From contig NCSJ02000172.1 of assembly GCA_002812745.2 (NCBI GenBank), positions 26,061-90,060 of the forward strand: DNA of 64,000 nucleotides. The letters are read 5' to 3'. Shown here one piece after another: positions 11,341 through 24,200 of the stretch. A model generated the notes under the pieces. It saw only the letters and a program-made list of their open reading frames with translations. It was not told where the DNA came from and did no database searches. The position numbers and the translations under genes are program-made. This DNA is from Scytalidium lignicola. Lineage: Eukaryota; Ascomycota; Leotiomycetes. Positions within the stretch are counted from its first letter, which is position 1; the number at the start of each line of letters is the position of its first letter.

Positions 11341-13376
11341 CCTATACCCACAAGTGGGGGAGCTCAGTAGTGAGTAGGCTTTGGCTACTTAGCCGACGTG
11401 GTATGAGAATTTAATACGTGAAGGGTACTTTTGATACTTTGGTCCAGCGATGATGATAGCCGGATGAGATGGAATCCTTTTCAATGATGGAATGTTGATG
11501 GATGTCCTCCAGGTAGGTGATGACAGGAAGGTAATTTGACGAATTTTCTCACAAAAGCAAGCGATGGTAGAGCAGGTCGAGGGGGTTTGTGTCACGTGGG
11601 GGAGGTCCCTATATTGGCCAAAGGTTGTTGGAATTTAGTGCAAAAAAGTTTGCTAATAAATGCTAGTGAGTTATGGATGAACTCAATGGATAGGAAGATA
11701 GAAAGAAGAAGGTTGACAATGAGGGGGGAGGTGCTCACCTTTTATGGGGGGGGAAGAACTATGTCAATGGCAGGGGCCAATCAAGCGACAGAGCTGAACG
11801 GCGGCCCATGCAGGTAAGGCCCCCTTCGCACACAGAATGTGGCTAAGCGACACTCCTCATTACTTCACAAGTAGAGGAATGTGCTTCTTTGTATATTTGA
11901 GTAAGTTTTGTTTCTTTAAGTACCTCACTTTTCGGTGACCAGAAGTGATATTGATGGTCCGTGCACGGGAGCTTAGAGTGGAGATGAGTAGTAGAGATAC
12001 AATATCTACGATACTCTCAAGTGTTGAAGGTATAACTAGTTAAAGAGATGAATTATTACTTTGTAGTTCAGAAGAATGATTTTCTGTAACTTGCATCAGG
12101 CTCTCTTACCTTGTCTGCTTGTCTTTGGGTTCTTGGACGTTGACGTGATCACGTGGTAAGATCGCATTGAGTGCTTCTAGAAGTACTCAATTTCTGTGCT
12201 CAAATAATACCAATTTTTGAAGGGATCATGCAGTATATGTAAGCAAAGTGTCCTGTCTAAGTCTGTGTCAGTCTATCTGCGTCGACCAATGTGAATAGCT
12301 ACATATCACGTGTAGCAAAGCTTAGTCATCGTGGCTGAGTAATAGTTTACGTAATCCAAATAGGCACCGACTTCGTTGATTTGTAGATGTCAAGGAAGTT
12401 TCTCTATGACGCTTCTAAATTGAGCATGATAAGTGTCATGTAACATGATTGTCTCAGTCTGATCCATAGCTTTGATGTGCAAGCATTACACTCCCTCCAG
12501 TGATGATTGAATAAACTCACACTTCCTATCTCCTCGATGAAGTTTCCCTTTTCGGTTATTAATGATCTTGGTCAATCCACAATGTGATCTGAAGAACTGA
12601 AGAGCCATATTGACTCTATCGTATCATCTCCTTACAGAGGACTCAAATCAGGGCTCCAAATTTGCTGAGAACTAGCACTAGATTTTGTATACTGTCCAAA
12701 AAAAGACCCAACTCTACCTAAGTAGTTGGTCCAAGATCGCATCATTGTTTTCCTATTCGATAATTATATCGGCTACTTGACTGACCTCCCGGAAACTCCT
12801 GCATCCTTAGTTAATACTTTAATCACCCCAGCAACCTAGGTGTCGCTTCAACACTAAACTCCTGCAACCACAACTACATCTAATTCCAATAAAAATCTAA
12901 TATCAAGAGAGAAAAATATATAAGACCAAAAAGAAGTTTAAAAATAGTCTGAGTGACAAAAGAGTTCGGTTTCAACACAGCCATAGCCGCTCACCTACAT
13001 CTCTGCTAATGTCAGTATTCACTTCACCCATTAGACTTGGTTGTCCAATCCTTTTCTCGGAACAACAACTTGTCCTGACCATTATACCACAACGGCGCTG
13101 TTTGTTGTTCTGTTGAGAGGTAGGTTGCTTATTTGGCATTATATAGGGAAGGTTAGGAGTTGAGGAGGAAGGTCGCTAGCAAATTATGGAGAGTGGTTTC
13201 CTCTTGAGTTTGATTATGTCAGCACTTCTGGAGAATATGATTGGCTTAGCTGTGACGCTACCAACCCCCTTTTCGCTGAGAGCAAAAATAATATAAACTA
13301 AAAGTGCAAGTATATTTATCTATGCTAGACCTTTTCAAAGTCACCATCTTGTACCATGGCAAATGATAAGGCCTAG
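11341..13376. other. intergenic, no supported gene
   Basis: About 2 kb. A weak plus-strand frame at 11536-11817 has no family features. CACGTG-type E-box cores occur at about 11595, 12150 and 12307. Much of the stretch is A/T-rich. Confidence 0.45.
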
Positions 13377-14296
13377 CTAAGCATAATGCACACGATACGC
13401 ATCTGGAACTTTAAAGGTTAAATCCAGTTTCCCCATCACTTTCCGCACTGCTTCCAGACCCCCATCATAAAATACAGCCCCGATAATAGCTCTCATGGCT
13501 CTTGCTACTGTCCTTGATTTATCCTCAGCCTGGACGTCATCCTTGAGCAATGCAAGGATATTCCTTCGCTTCGACGGCTGCAGTGGCTTCCTAGGTCTAA
13601 TGTATTTCTCGATTTTGGTTTTACGCCCTAGTTGATCAAGGTGTCTTCTTGAGAGCATCTTATTCATGAATTTTCTTGCATCTCCTATAATTTGATGGTT
13701 AGTCAGTTCTTTCTTTACGTTCTCCAGTCACTTCAGTAAATAATACAAAAAAATACAATATTGAAAGATGAAGGACCCAACCAACCATTAGAAACTTGAA
13801 AGAGATAACACTGGTCTTTCAACACTAGCTTCATTGCTGCCTCTCCAACAATCGAAAAGCCTCTGTTTCCATCGTCTAAATGCCTGTGCGAACTTCCCAC
13901 ACATGTGATGCCAGAACCAGGGGATTCAAGTGCTTCTTCCAGGAGATCTGGATCTCTGAAATGATATTGGATGATTGTTTCAATATTTTGCAGCCACTGT
14001 GATGCGCCTATGCCTGCTGATGAATAGATACCTCTTTGTAGAACTAATTCAGTACGCTGGCCGCGGGGTGATTGCTCCATAGGTGTCCTTGTCAGTTGGT
14101 TGCGAGATTGGTGTACACCAGGAGACCCAGATAGATTATCATGTAGATCAGCACCTTGATTAACTAGGCGGATATTCGATGCCACTGCTGAAGGTGAAGA
14201 ATAAATGCTTGAAGATGAACTCCTGTTCGAATCTGATTGACTCATGTTTGGTTGTTCGCTATTTTGGTACGCAAAGTTTGGTTTGAAACCTGACAT
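13377..14296 (-). CDS. degenerate RNase III domain protein
   Basis: Exons on the minus strand 13786-14296 and 13377-13684 give 272 residues; the donor is an unusual GTTGGT but the branch site (GACTAAC), acceptor and phase fit. Residues 1-105 are Ser/Gln-rich. The RNase III-like fold follows: WLQNIETIIQYHFRDPDLLEEAL, then GNRGFSIVGEAAM at the signature site, then TVARAMRAIIGAVFYDGG. Canonical enzymes have NERLEFLGD and ADxxEAxIGA; here the first Glu is Ser, the Asp is Glu, and both acids of the second motif are Arg. It is therefore probably not a nuclease but could still bind or dimerise on double-stranded RNA. Small RNase III-like proteins are common in filamentous fungi. No mitochondrial targeting signal is obvious. 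Confidence 0.75.
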
Positions 14297-14936
14297 TTAT
14301 TTACTATTACTACTACCACTGAAGAGTGACAATAATAGATGTAGCTCTGAATCACAGTTTCTTCCCCATTTACCGAACATGACCCCCAGATCTGTTCTCA
14401 AAAGTCGGTTGTATTCACTACGTTTGTTAAATTATTCGTTTTAAACTTATTAATTCTCTACGTCGATGCTTTAGCACTCTCCTTGCATGATCAGAGAAAC
14501 AGATGTCTGGAACACGAGAAGACATGCACAAGTGGCAACCTTCTTTTGGTTCAGGTTTTGCGTTATGTGGTGATCGATTGGGTCGAAACACTGCTAGGTG
14601 TAACACCACACCGAAAAAACACCTACACTAAGTTGATACGGAACATAAGTTACACAATTATGCACACTTTCCTTTGTTATTCTTTCGACCTTGATAGTAA
14701 GCACTGCTATGAACAATATTCTTTGCTCAAACCTCTACAAATAACAAGAAAAACTAGGGAGATCTCTATATATTGGATATCCCTTTGTGCTTATTTTATT
14801 TTTCACCTTTGTACATCTGCACACAACAGTTTTTNGTTTGTATATTTCCACTAACCCATTTTATTCAACACAAAAGACACAAAGAACCAGCTCTGTATCT
14901 CCTCTCCACACACAAAAAACATCTGTTAAAACTGGC
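14297..14936. other. intergenic, contains an N at 14835
   Basis: Promoter side of the RNase III-like gene and 3' flank of the next gene. No convincing frame. The N sits in a T-run. Confidence 0.4.
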
Positions 14937-15344
14937 CTATATATTCTCGCCCTCCAGCAACACAATCGCCTTCTTCTTCTTCTTCCTCTCTCTCTCAACG
15001 TTCCTCTCAAGCGTTAATTCTTTCTCATCTCTCTTCCTATCAAGCTTGTCATTAGTTCCTTCAAACTCACCACAAGAGCTCCTCCTGTCGAAGAGAGCTC
15101 GACCCGCACGATGGGAGGTTTTATTCTCTCGATCAGTTTTCCTTGATTTTGGTGCCCGGAGCTGACTTGCGACTGTGGATTGTGGCGGATGATGGGTTTT
15201 ATCGGGTATTGTATCATCGTCGCCATCGTCATTGTGGAAGTCATCCTCCGCCAGGGAGGTGGTTAAGTCGTCGATAGTTTCGTCCTGGCTACAATCCATT
15301 GTGGTTGTGGTTTGATTATTCTCGGTTTGGGAAGTAAGTGACAT
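14937..15344 (-). CDS. hypothetical charged low-complexity protein
   Basis: Unrecognised 135-residue frame with ATG at 15344. The N-terminal half is Thr- and Asp-rich (a run of acidic residues near 35-45). The C-terminal half is Arg/Lys-rich and ends in a five-Lys run followed by IVLLEGENI. The charge pattern suggests a disordered nuclear protein, but no domain is seen, so it may be a chance frame. Confidence 0.4.
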   Translation of the reverse strand: MSLTSQTENNQTTTTMDCSQDETIDDLTTSLAEDDFHNDDGDDDTIPDKTHHPPQSTVASQLRAPKSRKTDRENKTSHRAGRALFDRRSSCGEFEGTNDKLDRKRDEKELTLERNVERERKKKKKAIVLLEGENI

Positions 15345-16338
15345 TTTTGCTTTAGTTGTAGCTGATGATTTTGTGAGAAGAGGAAGTAATATGTGCTGGG
15401 GATTTGGTATGAATATATATATGAATGCAGTTTATCTAGATATAGAAAAACAGTGCATCTGGCTAGGAAATATTGGGTGGGAAAGCTCCCTCGTTTTATA
15501 TCCTAGCAAAAGATGATGCACTGAAACTCGAGGATAATAGCTCTTTAGTGTACTAAACAAAGTCTATGTTCTAGAACAAAAAACACTTAATACTACTCAG
15601 AATTTCTCCCGTTTTACTCTCAAGTTCTTCATGAAAATGAAGGAGAACAATTGCTACCTTTGTGACTATATGAGACAAATATGAACCATCAGCCCCGTGA
15701 ACATTAGAACGTACTTGACCCTATTTCTTGTAAACCCATCATATGAATGTTGAACAATGCTTTGTTATATCAGACATTTTTAAATATAAGACTTTCCGTT
15801 ATTGTCCTCGACAACCATTGTAACCCTCGAGAGTATTTGAAACATGCCTAAGATATGATCGTATTATATGATTTGAAACTTTCTAGAAACGTCAATAATC
15901 TCTAGCTCAAAGATATCATCTCAGGCCTTCCTTCTACTACATCCAAGCACAAGAATCTTCTCCTATATTAGAGACCAAAATTCGAGAACAGCGTTAGCAT
16001 AGACCACTAATAGAAACTAGTCAAAGATAATTACTTGCAGACAAAGAAACCAAAAGAACAATAAGCATCATGGTGAAACACCTCTAGCTAGATCCAGCCC
16101 TGAAACATTCGACTCTGAACAGAACTTAAAAGTCCATTCCTTCACAAGTAAAATAACAATAAAACCCACTAAATATAATGGTACACAAATAGATTTGGTA
16201 TATACTACGTATACTTAAAACAAGAAACAGATACAACGCTGCGAAACCATTAAATCGTTACATCGTAAAAGGGTTCATTACACCGGCTTTGAAGCCTAAG
16301 CCTTCTTATTCATCCACTATCCACACAGCAAGGTCGTC
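15345..16338. other. intergenic, nothing recognised
   Basis: About 1 kb, A/T-rich, with TATATATATG near 15415 in the likely promoter of the preceding minus-strand gene. No frame of note. Confidence 0.4.
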
Positions 16339-16633
16339 TCATCGATAATCAGGAGCATACCTCCTAGGATCAACCCCTCTGACAATAGGAATGCCTCTAC
16401 CCCTATCTCGCATACTGTCCCCACTGTCCCTCTCTCTCGAACCCCTCAGATCCCGATCCGAATACCCTCTATCCCTCTCCTTCCACTCCCGATCTCTTCT
16501 CTCCCTTTCACGTCGTCTTTCGGTCGTAGTTCCATCATCGACACTAGTTCGTCTCCCACCAAGTGGGATAACTGGCACCGCCCCGCTTCGAGGAGGATAC
16601 AAACGATCGAAGTATCTCTCTCGATCACGGTCC

Positions 16634-16671
<38 letters not shown>

Positions 16672-18506
16672 ATCTCTCCATCGATCAGAAGCCTCATATG
16701 GATCCCGCTCACGTCCACGATCGCGATCTCGGTCTCTATCACGAGCATCTCGACTAGGTCTTCTACTTCTATCGCCTTCTCTATCCCTATCTCTAATGTC
16801 GCCTCCTGCCCTGCCACCACTAGTAGAAAAGAACTCTTTACCATCGGGGAGGTCTTTCCACGTGACATTATTGACACCGCCGGACCCTGTATGGGGGTTT
16901 CTAACATTATGCGCGTCCTGGAAAAACTGAGCGGATAATTTCCCATTTAGATCCACAGGTACGGCTCCAAATCCCGAGGTGCTTCTCTTTTGACTACGGC
17001 TCTCTTCCTCGGCCTCTCGGGAATGATATCGTGAATCTGGCGGTGTTGGTATCGTTTGTTGTAGAGGGACTGTGCCGGGAGCTGGAGGGGGCGAAGGAGC
17101 GTGAGGAATTTCGCCAAACAAAGGTGCGGACGATGATGTAGTTGGCTGTGGTTTGCTGGTATATTGATGTGTACGTGGTTTCCTAGAACGCGCTGAAGGA
17201 CTCGTATCTTCATCGTCGGCATCCGACGGCTCTGATGATGATGGTGATAGACTGTTAAAACTCGACCTACGATTATGACGTGGATGGCTGTGTCTCCTAA
17301 CTCGCGGCTCTGGTTCAGGGAATATGTCAGGCGGTGGGCCGCCGTCAGGGGACGCAACAGGAGACGGAGAGCTAAGATTATCTGGAACACTTCGACGCCT
17401 TGAGCGAGACATGCGAGAAGTTTTAAGTTCGGGGGCGAGGAATTGGTTGGTACGATGAGTTGGAGAATCACTTAGTTTTGGCCGTGTAGGACGACCACTA
17501 GCTACGGAGACATGCTGGTATGGAATAGGGCGACTTCTAGATTTTGCCGCATCGAAGTAATCGCCTGCTACATCAGCAGCCCGAGCCGGGGGCGGCGAAC
17601 GACTTCTTGAAGCTGGTCTTCTACTGCGGACATGGGAATAGCCAGATTGGACTTTTGGTCGACGAGGCATATCCGGACGTGGCGAGGTTGATTTGCTCAT
17701 AGCAGCATCTCGACGGAGCTGCTCAGCACATTGATTGTGCCATCTCTCAACATCGGCATCTGCCTTGAGCGGAAAGGCTTCTCTTGGTAAATCCGGAGGG
17801 AATACATGTCCAGTCTCTGGATTCTTGATGGCGAAGTTCTTGACAGCATTTTGCATGAATGGAACGTGTTCTTCGGGCCCTAGTAGAATCTCTATGGATT
17901 GCCATCGAACGAACCCACGGGTTGTCAAGGCTGGAACGGAAGGTCGTTCGAAGTCATCGGTTGTGGGCTGCAGCGTGTGCTGACAGCCTATCGAGGCGTA
18001 AATCCACGATATAGAAGGATGAGGCACATCAACGAAGAGAGCTATCCCAAGAGAACAGGGTCAGCCTGATGATTTCCCGAAGCAGACACACTCGCAACCA
18101 TCAAGACGTACAATCATAATTCCCACCAACAGCTTTATAGAAACATGCTAGTTTTGACGGCGTAAGGTACTTCTCATTCGGATCTCCAATACTGCTGATC
18201 TTGAAAGAGAAAATCAGTCTCAAATCTTCATCAGAGCATATATATCAAGCCCAAAAACAGCGCTAGGCAGCTCACAATGTGATACGCAATACCCCTCAGC
18301 AACAGATCCAACAGCTTGGTAGGTTTCTTATCAGCCTGAAACAAGTACCCATAGAAGGATTTCGAATCAACCGGCGTGCTCTGCGCAGAAGATCCTGAAG
18401 CTGGAGATGAAGTCGCCGTCTCGGTCGGCGCAGGCATGATAAGCAGCGGCGGCTGTGATGCGAGATCTGGATCCGGCTCTGGATCTGGAGTTGCTGGATC
18501 CGACAT
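16339..18506 (-). CDS. DUF7514-type protein with RD-repeat tail
   Basis: Fungus-specific protein of unknown function. Exons 18276-18506, 18112-18199, 16339-18041 on the minus strand give 673 residues. The conserved part spans about residues 50-250: KSFYGYLFQADKKPTKLLDLL, LTPSKLACFYKAVGGNYD, SISWIYASIGCQHTLQP, GFVRWQSIEILLGPEEHVPF and FPPDLPREAFPL. I recall this as the domain labelled DUF7514; that label is from memory. The rest is Pro/Ser/Arg-rich. Residues about 540-660 carry many Arg-Asp dipeptides, like RD/RS segments of RNA-processing factors, so a nuclear role is possible (inference). Splice phases 0 and 1 match the conserved blocks. Confidence 0.85.
16635..16670. repeat. hexanucleotide GGTCTC repeat coding for Arg-Asp
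   Basis: Six perfect GGTCTC units inside the DUF7514-type gene, flanked by near-matches. On the coding strand they give alternating Arg-Asp. Being a multiple of three, copy changes keep the frame. Confidence 0.9.
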
Positions 18507-19716
18507 TTAAAAAAGAAAGGTTACTCTGTTCAGACACGACAACGAATATTATAGCGGGGCTGTAAATTAAAAGATGTGCCTTTGTACAGCGCAATATGCA
18601 TGCTGGCACGACATAGCGAACGATCCGCAAAGGAAAAACGGACGCGCGCGGGTGGTCCTGGACAAAACCGCCTTTGTTTTTCTGCATTCACTTTCATTAT
18701 TGGGTGGTTTGCGCGAACCTCGCATTTTACCGCCTAAAAGCAGTTCCAACATGTCGTGAGCTGGTCGTCAGCAGGCTACACGTGTAGCCACACTGGATAG
18801 GGAAGGCGGTGAGCTGGTTTGGGATGCGGGGTGATTTACAAGTAGGCATTCTCAGTCCACCCTGTGATTCATCCAAGGCTCTAAAGCATGTCACGAGAAG
18901 AGACACCGAAACATTTAAAATCATGAGGCTCTTGTAAGGAATGTCATATACTGTGATGGAATGTGATCTGGAAATGATATATAATTATAGCCTAATAAAT
19001 GAAGTCCTTGTAGTCGTGAGAGAAAAGATGGGATATAGACAAGCTCTTGACTGTGCCACTGCCACTCTACAAATTGATACTCAAAGGCTGAAATGATTCT
19101 TGGAATTATTATGACGGTCAAACCGAATAGGGGATAGCAAGCTGCAAAAACATACATTAACAAAAGAATATTACTGGCAGCTTCTATTTCAGAAACTATA
19201 GATTTGTTATTATACATTATGCGCGGCAGTGTACGTAACGTACGGAGGTTCCATATAAGTACGTTAGGTCCCGGATTCTCCGGGTTTACTCCCTCCCTTT
19301 TTTATAACGCCACATCTTCTCTTTCAATTCACCATGTTATCAAGGATAGAAAACTGCAAAAATCTATAAATAAATAGTATTAAAATTAAAAGCTAAGTAA
19401 ATTCTTTCCTGCTGCAAGGGTATCGTGGTTTCATCGCATATCAACAATTTTTCTTTGTTGGGAAGGTCCGCGCCCCTTGACCGGACCTTCCTTCGTCTTC
19501 ACAACTCCATAATTGGTCTACCCAAAATTCCCGAGAAGATGAAATGAAAAGCAAAAAAAGAAGGGAAAAAAAANGAAATCCCAGAAATCCCAGAAATCCA
19601 AATTACAACTCGTTTCCTCATATCTCGTATTCCTCAATGTGTCCATGAATCCCATAGCGCCAAATACTTTTTGTCCATTTTACTATCAGCCCTCGTCTTC
19701 CAAAGATCCGCGAAAG
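18507..19716. other. intergenic, contains an N at 19574
   Basis: Holds the promoter of the DUF7514-type gene and the 3' flank of the arrestin-like gene. A palindromic GTACGTAACGTACGGAGG stretch lies near 19231. No frame is supported. The N follows eight A. Confidence 0.4.
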
Positions 19717-21279
19717 TTAACACTTTCCCGGCGCGACTAACTGTCTTCCAGAAGGCTGCTGCGCCGATCCAACATCTTCATAGCTAGGTGGTTGCGCGGC
19801 GTTCTGTGTTCGACTTTGTGTAGTCCTCAACACTGACGTTCCAATCAACTCCTCCCCAGGAACCTCGATCACTCTGGGCCTAAGGTGCTGCTCTACATCA
19901 GCTATCTCCTGTGCTTGTTCTGCAGCATTCAACCTCCCCGTCACCCTTCCTTCTGAGGCAATTTGCACTGGGAGCTTCAACGTCACGTTCGAAGCAGGCA
20001 CACCAGTTCCGGGAGTATGTATCGAGAGGTTGAGATCGAGAGCGTAGATCCTTGATGCGATGCAGGAGTGAAATGTGGGAATCCAGGTTTTCGAGCTCGG
20101 CAGGGATAGTGGAACGACGATGGTAGCTGTGTAGAACGTGTTCTGATTCTCATCGGCATCAGACCTCTCGGATGAAGATGCGGAACTGGTAGACGCTGCA
20201 GAGGGGCGGCGTGCGAAGGTGTCAGATGACTGAGATTCATGTTTCGTCCATGATACTGACTCTACGCATCGAGAAGAGAGTGGAATAGTAGTGCTGTATA
20301 CTCCTCGGGTAGGTTCATACTCAGTTATCATATATGCGCGAGCCGCGAGGCTTTGTGCAGGACGGACTGAGTAAAATGTCACCACCTTGATCTTGGATGT
20401 CAAGCCGCCCAAGCGTGGCGGCTGGTAAGAAGGATCCTGAGGATCAAATCGGAGGTCCAATTTTGTCAACGTCGTTCCAGGCGTCGTACCATTGGCTGTG
20501 GATGAAGCTGGAGAAGGGAGAACGAAAGCACTAGGTTGAGCGGCTGAGACAGTGATTTTCCCCAATTTACCTGAGAATACCCCCTTCTTCAGCGTCTTCG
20601 ATCGCGAGAGACAGTAATCATTGTCATAGGGACCAATGCTCATTGGAGGTGCAGCTAGTGCTGCTGGGATGACATTCAGCTTTTTAGATCCTTCAACTAG
20701 AACTATCTCCTTTCCATCTTGGTCTCGGTACTGAACAACCCGAGCTTTGACGACATATCGGACCTTGGCCATGTCTGGACACAAGTCGTCCAGACTGCTA
20801 TGTTCACGATCGCCTATACTTGGTGGGAGTTGTAGGTGAGCGTGATGAACATGCTCGGCTGCTACGCTGTGGGCGCAGCTTGATGGAAGTAGATGCTCAG
20901 GGATAACAAAGTTGAACGGGAAGGTGTATGTTCGTCCAGCTTCAGCGATTCGTGGATGAGGATAATCTGATTCTGGGATGGGCATGACCAATTTAAGAAA
21001 GCTATGTCGGGCGGTTGTGCGTGATCCTCCAGTTGCAGGAGACATGCTCTCTACGAAGGTCTTAGTCGTTCCTTCGAGAGTGATTTCGACCAGGTCGAAT
21101 CGTGCATTGTTAGATGCCGTGACCTCAATTCGACCAGAAAGGGCATCGGAAGTGGTGTAGACCTTATCATCACTGTGGTTGTCCAGGACGATGTCCATTC
21201 CAGGCTTGCCCGCATGCGTCATCTTTTTGGCGTAGGTTGAAATGGCGCTGGTGGTAGTGTAGATAGAGGTTCCAGGCAT
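19717..21279 (-). CDS. arrestin-like protein with PPxY motif
   Basis: Intronless, 520 residues from the ATG at 21279; an upstream in-frame TTG is not used. The N-terminal half has the arrestin beta-sandwich pattern: DIVLDNHSDDKVYTTSDALSGRIEV, then FDLVEITLEGTTKTFVE, and TYTFPFNFVIPEHLLPSSC. A Ser-rich loop lies near residues 355-385. The C-terminal half continues with TFYTATIVVPLSLPS. Near the end, PPSYEDV is a PPxY motif of the type that binds WW domains of Rsp5/Nedd4 ligases. In fungi such proteins recruit the ligase to plasma membrane transporters; the cargo cannot be named. Mono-exonic structure and length fit the family. Confidence 0.85.
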   Translation of the reverse strand: MPGTSIYTTTSAISTYAKKMTHAGKPGMDIVLDNHSDDKVYTTSDALSGRIEVTASNNARFDLVEITLEGTTKTFVESMSPATGGSRTTARHSFLKLVMPIPESDYPHPRIAEAGRTYTFPFNFVIPEHLLPSSCAHSVAAEHVHHAHLQLPPSIGDREHSSLDDLCPDMAKVRYVVKARVVQYRDQDGKEIVLVEGSKKLNVIPAALAAPPMSIGPYDNDYCLSRSKTLKKGVFSGKLGKITVSAAQPSAFVLPSPASSTANGTTPGTTLTKLDLRFDPQDPSYQPPRLGGLTSKIKVVTFYSVRPAQSLAARAYMITEYEPTRGVYSTTIPLSSRCVESVSWTKHESQSSDTFARRPSAASTSSASSSERSDADENQNTFYTATIVVPLSLPSSKTWIPTFHSCIASRIYALDLNLSIHTPGTGVPASNVTLKLPVQIASEGRVTGRLNAAEQAQEIADVEQHLRPRVIEVPGEELIGTSVLRTTQSRTQNAAQPPSYEDVGSAQQPSGRQLVAPGKC

Positions 21280-24200
21280 ATCAATATGGACCAGGCAACT
21301 CAACGAACGCTGTAGGATATTGTAGAATACTACAACTACTTTTGAAATATAATTATACTTCTACTTTGATCAGGCGATGAGCTCTGCTGTCGTTCGAGAA
21401 TATCGAGGCGCGTGGTCAAACTCCAAGAAATCAAACGCGGGGTTTGGCTGTGTAAGAGATATCGCAATTGGCCAGGGCCAAACTGTTGATAGCAACCGTG
21501 GCGCTCAGCAGTTAATTACCGATAACGATCGAGTACCTTCGGATGCCCAATTGAAAAAGGAATCAGATAATTAAAGTTGAAGCTTGAAGTATCATGATCT
21601 GGAGTAAAGCTGAAAGCCCTTACCTTATATACCAAGCAAAGTCTCCACCATGCATTAAGGGAAGAACAAAGGCAACCCACCCCCCTTGCCCCTTGGCCGC
21701 AATCTAGAGGCGACCACATGGCTAAGGTTGCTTGTAATTGTGCTCGACAACACCTCCAAAGGGCGCAAGGCTTCTATTTCGAGCCTGAGTCATTAGTCAA
21801 GGAAAGCATCTCGCTGCATCTGAGCCCTTCCGTAGACCGGCTGCACCGCTCCACTTCAGCGCGCTACGACTGCACGCCGCCAGGCGGGTTCCAGGTCTGG
21901 CGGAGTCCGGGTTGGTAGCCAGGTAATTCGGCACATTTACTCAGTCGGCCGGCATGAAACTGCCAGTTATATTCCACCATTTCAGCATTTTTGATTATGA
22001 TTTTCTTTTGATATTACAATTCTATCGTATTCTAGAGACTCTAGGCTTTAAAACGGTATAAAATGTGGAGTTTAGTTCCTAGTGCAACAAGAGTTAAAGG
22101 TGTATTCTGAAACAGATGTCCATTAGGTGATATTTACAATTTCATATTTTATTTTATTCTATATTATCTTAAAGCTTATGATCTCTAGAATTCATTAACA
22201 AGTAAAACTATAACATCAAACCAAAGTCATAATGAAAAATACTTGAAATGGCGGTCGATTCAACTGAAAAATTGGCTGTTGGGCGACTTGGTACGCCGGA
22301 AGTAGTGATTAATTATTAATTATTAATTAGTTTCTTAGGCGCACAGGCCCTCATGTCGTTGTCACAGGGCGTGCGACACCAGGGCGTGCAGGGGACCTTT
22401 CCATCGCCGTATGTGGCTGACCGCCGCAACCAAACAACTTATTTTTTATCCCAGTCATCAATCATACGGAGTAAATTATTCTTCACCTTTTTCGCATTTT
22501 TACAACCCTGTTGGGTCACAAAATTCTACGCCTTTCCAAAGAGCGTAGCCTGGAGAGTGGCGTCTGCCAAAAACGTCACCAAAATTCTAGCCCTCAGTAG
22601 TAATACCCTCCATCCTGATGATACTATTCTCTGACGTGTGCACGAAATGCTTAAATAGCATAGTCAACCAGAACTCAATCCGGCTCTCTGATTGGCCAGA
22701 ATTGATACGGTACGTCCGTACGTAAGTATACAAAATTCCAAACCACCGTCAGATCAGGCCAGGATTAGGTCATGCCAGGCCGTCAGCACCAGCACAAAGT
22801 GGATTTTAATTGCCCTCTCGTGCCTCTCTCCTCGGCTTTTCCTGGCTTCTAGACTGTTTTTCAGGTAATTTACTTTCCGGGTGACGGCTACCTGAGGTTT
22901 TACAGTGTTGGTTTGCTGCTGCTGTTGCTGTACCCGCCATCGATCCACGGATCCACACTTACCCGGCTCAAAATGGGGGAAATCTCACCATTTACCCAAG
23001 ATTTCTCTTTCCCCGGGGCAAAATAGTTGGGTTTCTAGAAGTCATTGAGAATGGTGCTAGCCAATATTACGGAGAAGTTCCGCACAACCAATTGGCCGTT
23101 ATTTACTTAGATATTTTTTATATCTCGCACAGCCTTGCAGCTACATACAGTAATTACCCCTACGAGCCCTACCCATGCTTGGAAATGCGGCTTTTAATGA
23201 TCAAATGATCTCTATTGAATTGGATAGAAGAATGTTGCCCGTGGCTCATTTTCATTCATACATCAAACCTTCAGCCATTAAAAGGTCTCTCTTCTTTCAT
23301 CGATTGGAGAACTTCCTACCGGTCCTTGGTGTGTTTGAAACACCCTCAACTGGGTCGACGTATTTGATCCCAGGCGTTAAGCAAGAATAGTGGACTATTG
23401 GGTGCATACGTGGAAAACGTGTTTGATGGTGTGAGAAAAGCAGAGTTGGTGGTTCATTCAGTCCAGCCGTGACCTCTCACCTCATCAACAGGTGGAAACG
23501 TGATGTCAACAGTATTTCGCTGATGAGCCAATCGGGACCTTCCAAAGCAGGGAATAGCAGTACCTTATTGTTTCTATTATTCCATTATCCCATTATTGGT
23601 TTTTTCATGCATTGTGTGCATTGAAGGAAAAAAAAAANGACCAAGGTAGAAAGTGGATACTCTCGTTTCATTATTGCCTGTTGACAAGAAATCTTTTTAG
23701 TTTTGGGGAAATTTTCAAAACATTGTCGCCGGAGTCTCTCCTAACAGAAAGTTCAGCCTTGGGTATGACACATCGTCAACCGTGTACGTTAAGTAGACAC
23801 GAGGTTGAATTAGGACTGTTGCTTTGCTGCAGGCGGCGGTCCGCTTTGGGTGGGTCCCTGTTACGCCAAGTGTAGCAGGGGAGAAGTAGACTGGTTGGCC
23901 GTCGGCTCTGGGCGCCCTTTGGAGGAAAGCTGGAGCGGTGGGGACCCATAGAGAAAGTTTTATTTTAGGGGCAAGGCAAAAAAAAAGTTCCAGGTGGGCA
24001 ATTGAACTACTCACGGATGGATGTGGAGACCGCGGTTACTGAAGGCTGAGAAGAAAAGAGACATTCGATATATAACTGATTCCTAAATCAGCCTCTTGTT
24101 ACGTACCGAATACCTCATTGTAACATGTTGGAATGGCGAGAATGGCAAAGTAACAGAGTACGTACTCCGTTCGTTGGAACATGTGCCATTTTCCCTTGCC

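Noticed and set aside
16391..16930. Long Arg/Ser-rich frame on the plus strand opposite the DUF7514-type gene
   Set aside because: A shadow of the RD-repeat on the coding strand; no independent support.
22353..22634. 93-codon plus-strand frame
   Set aside because: No family features and an unusual residue mix for a fungal protein.
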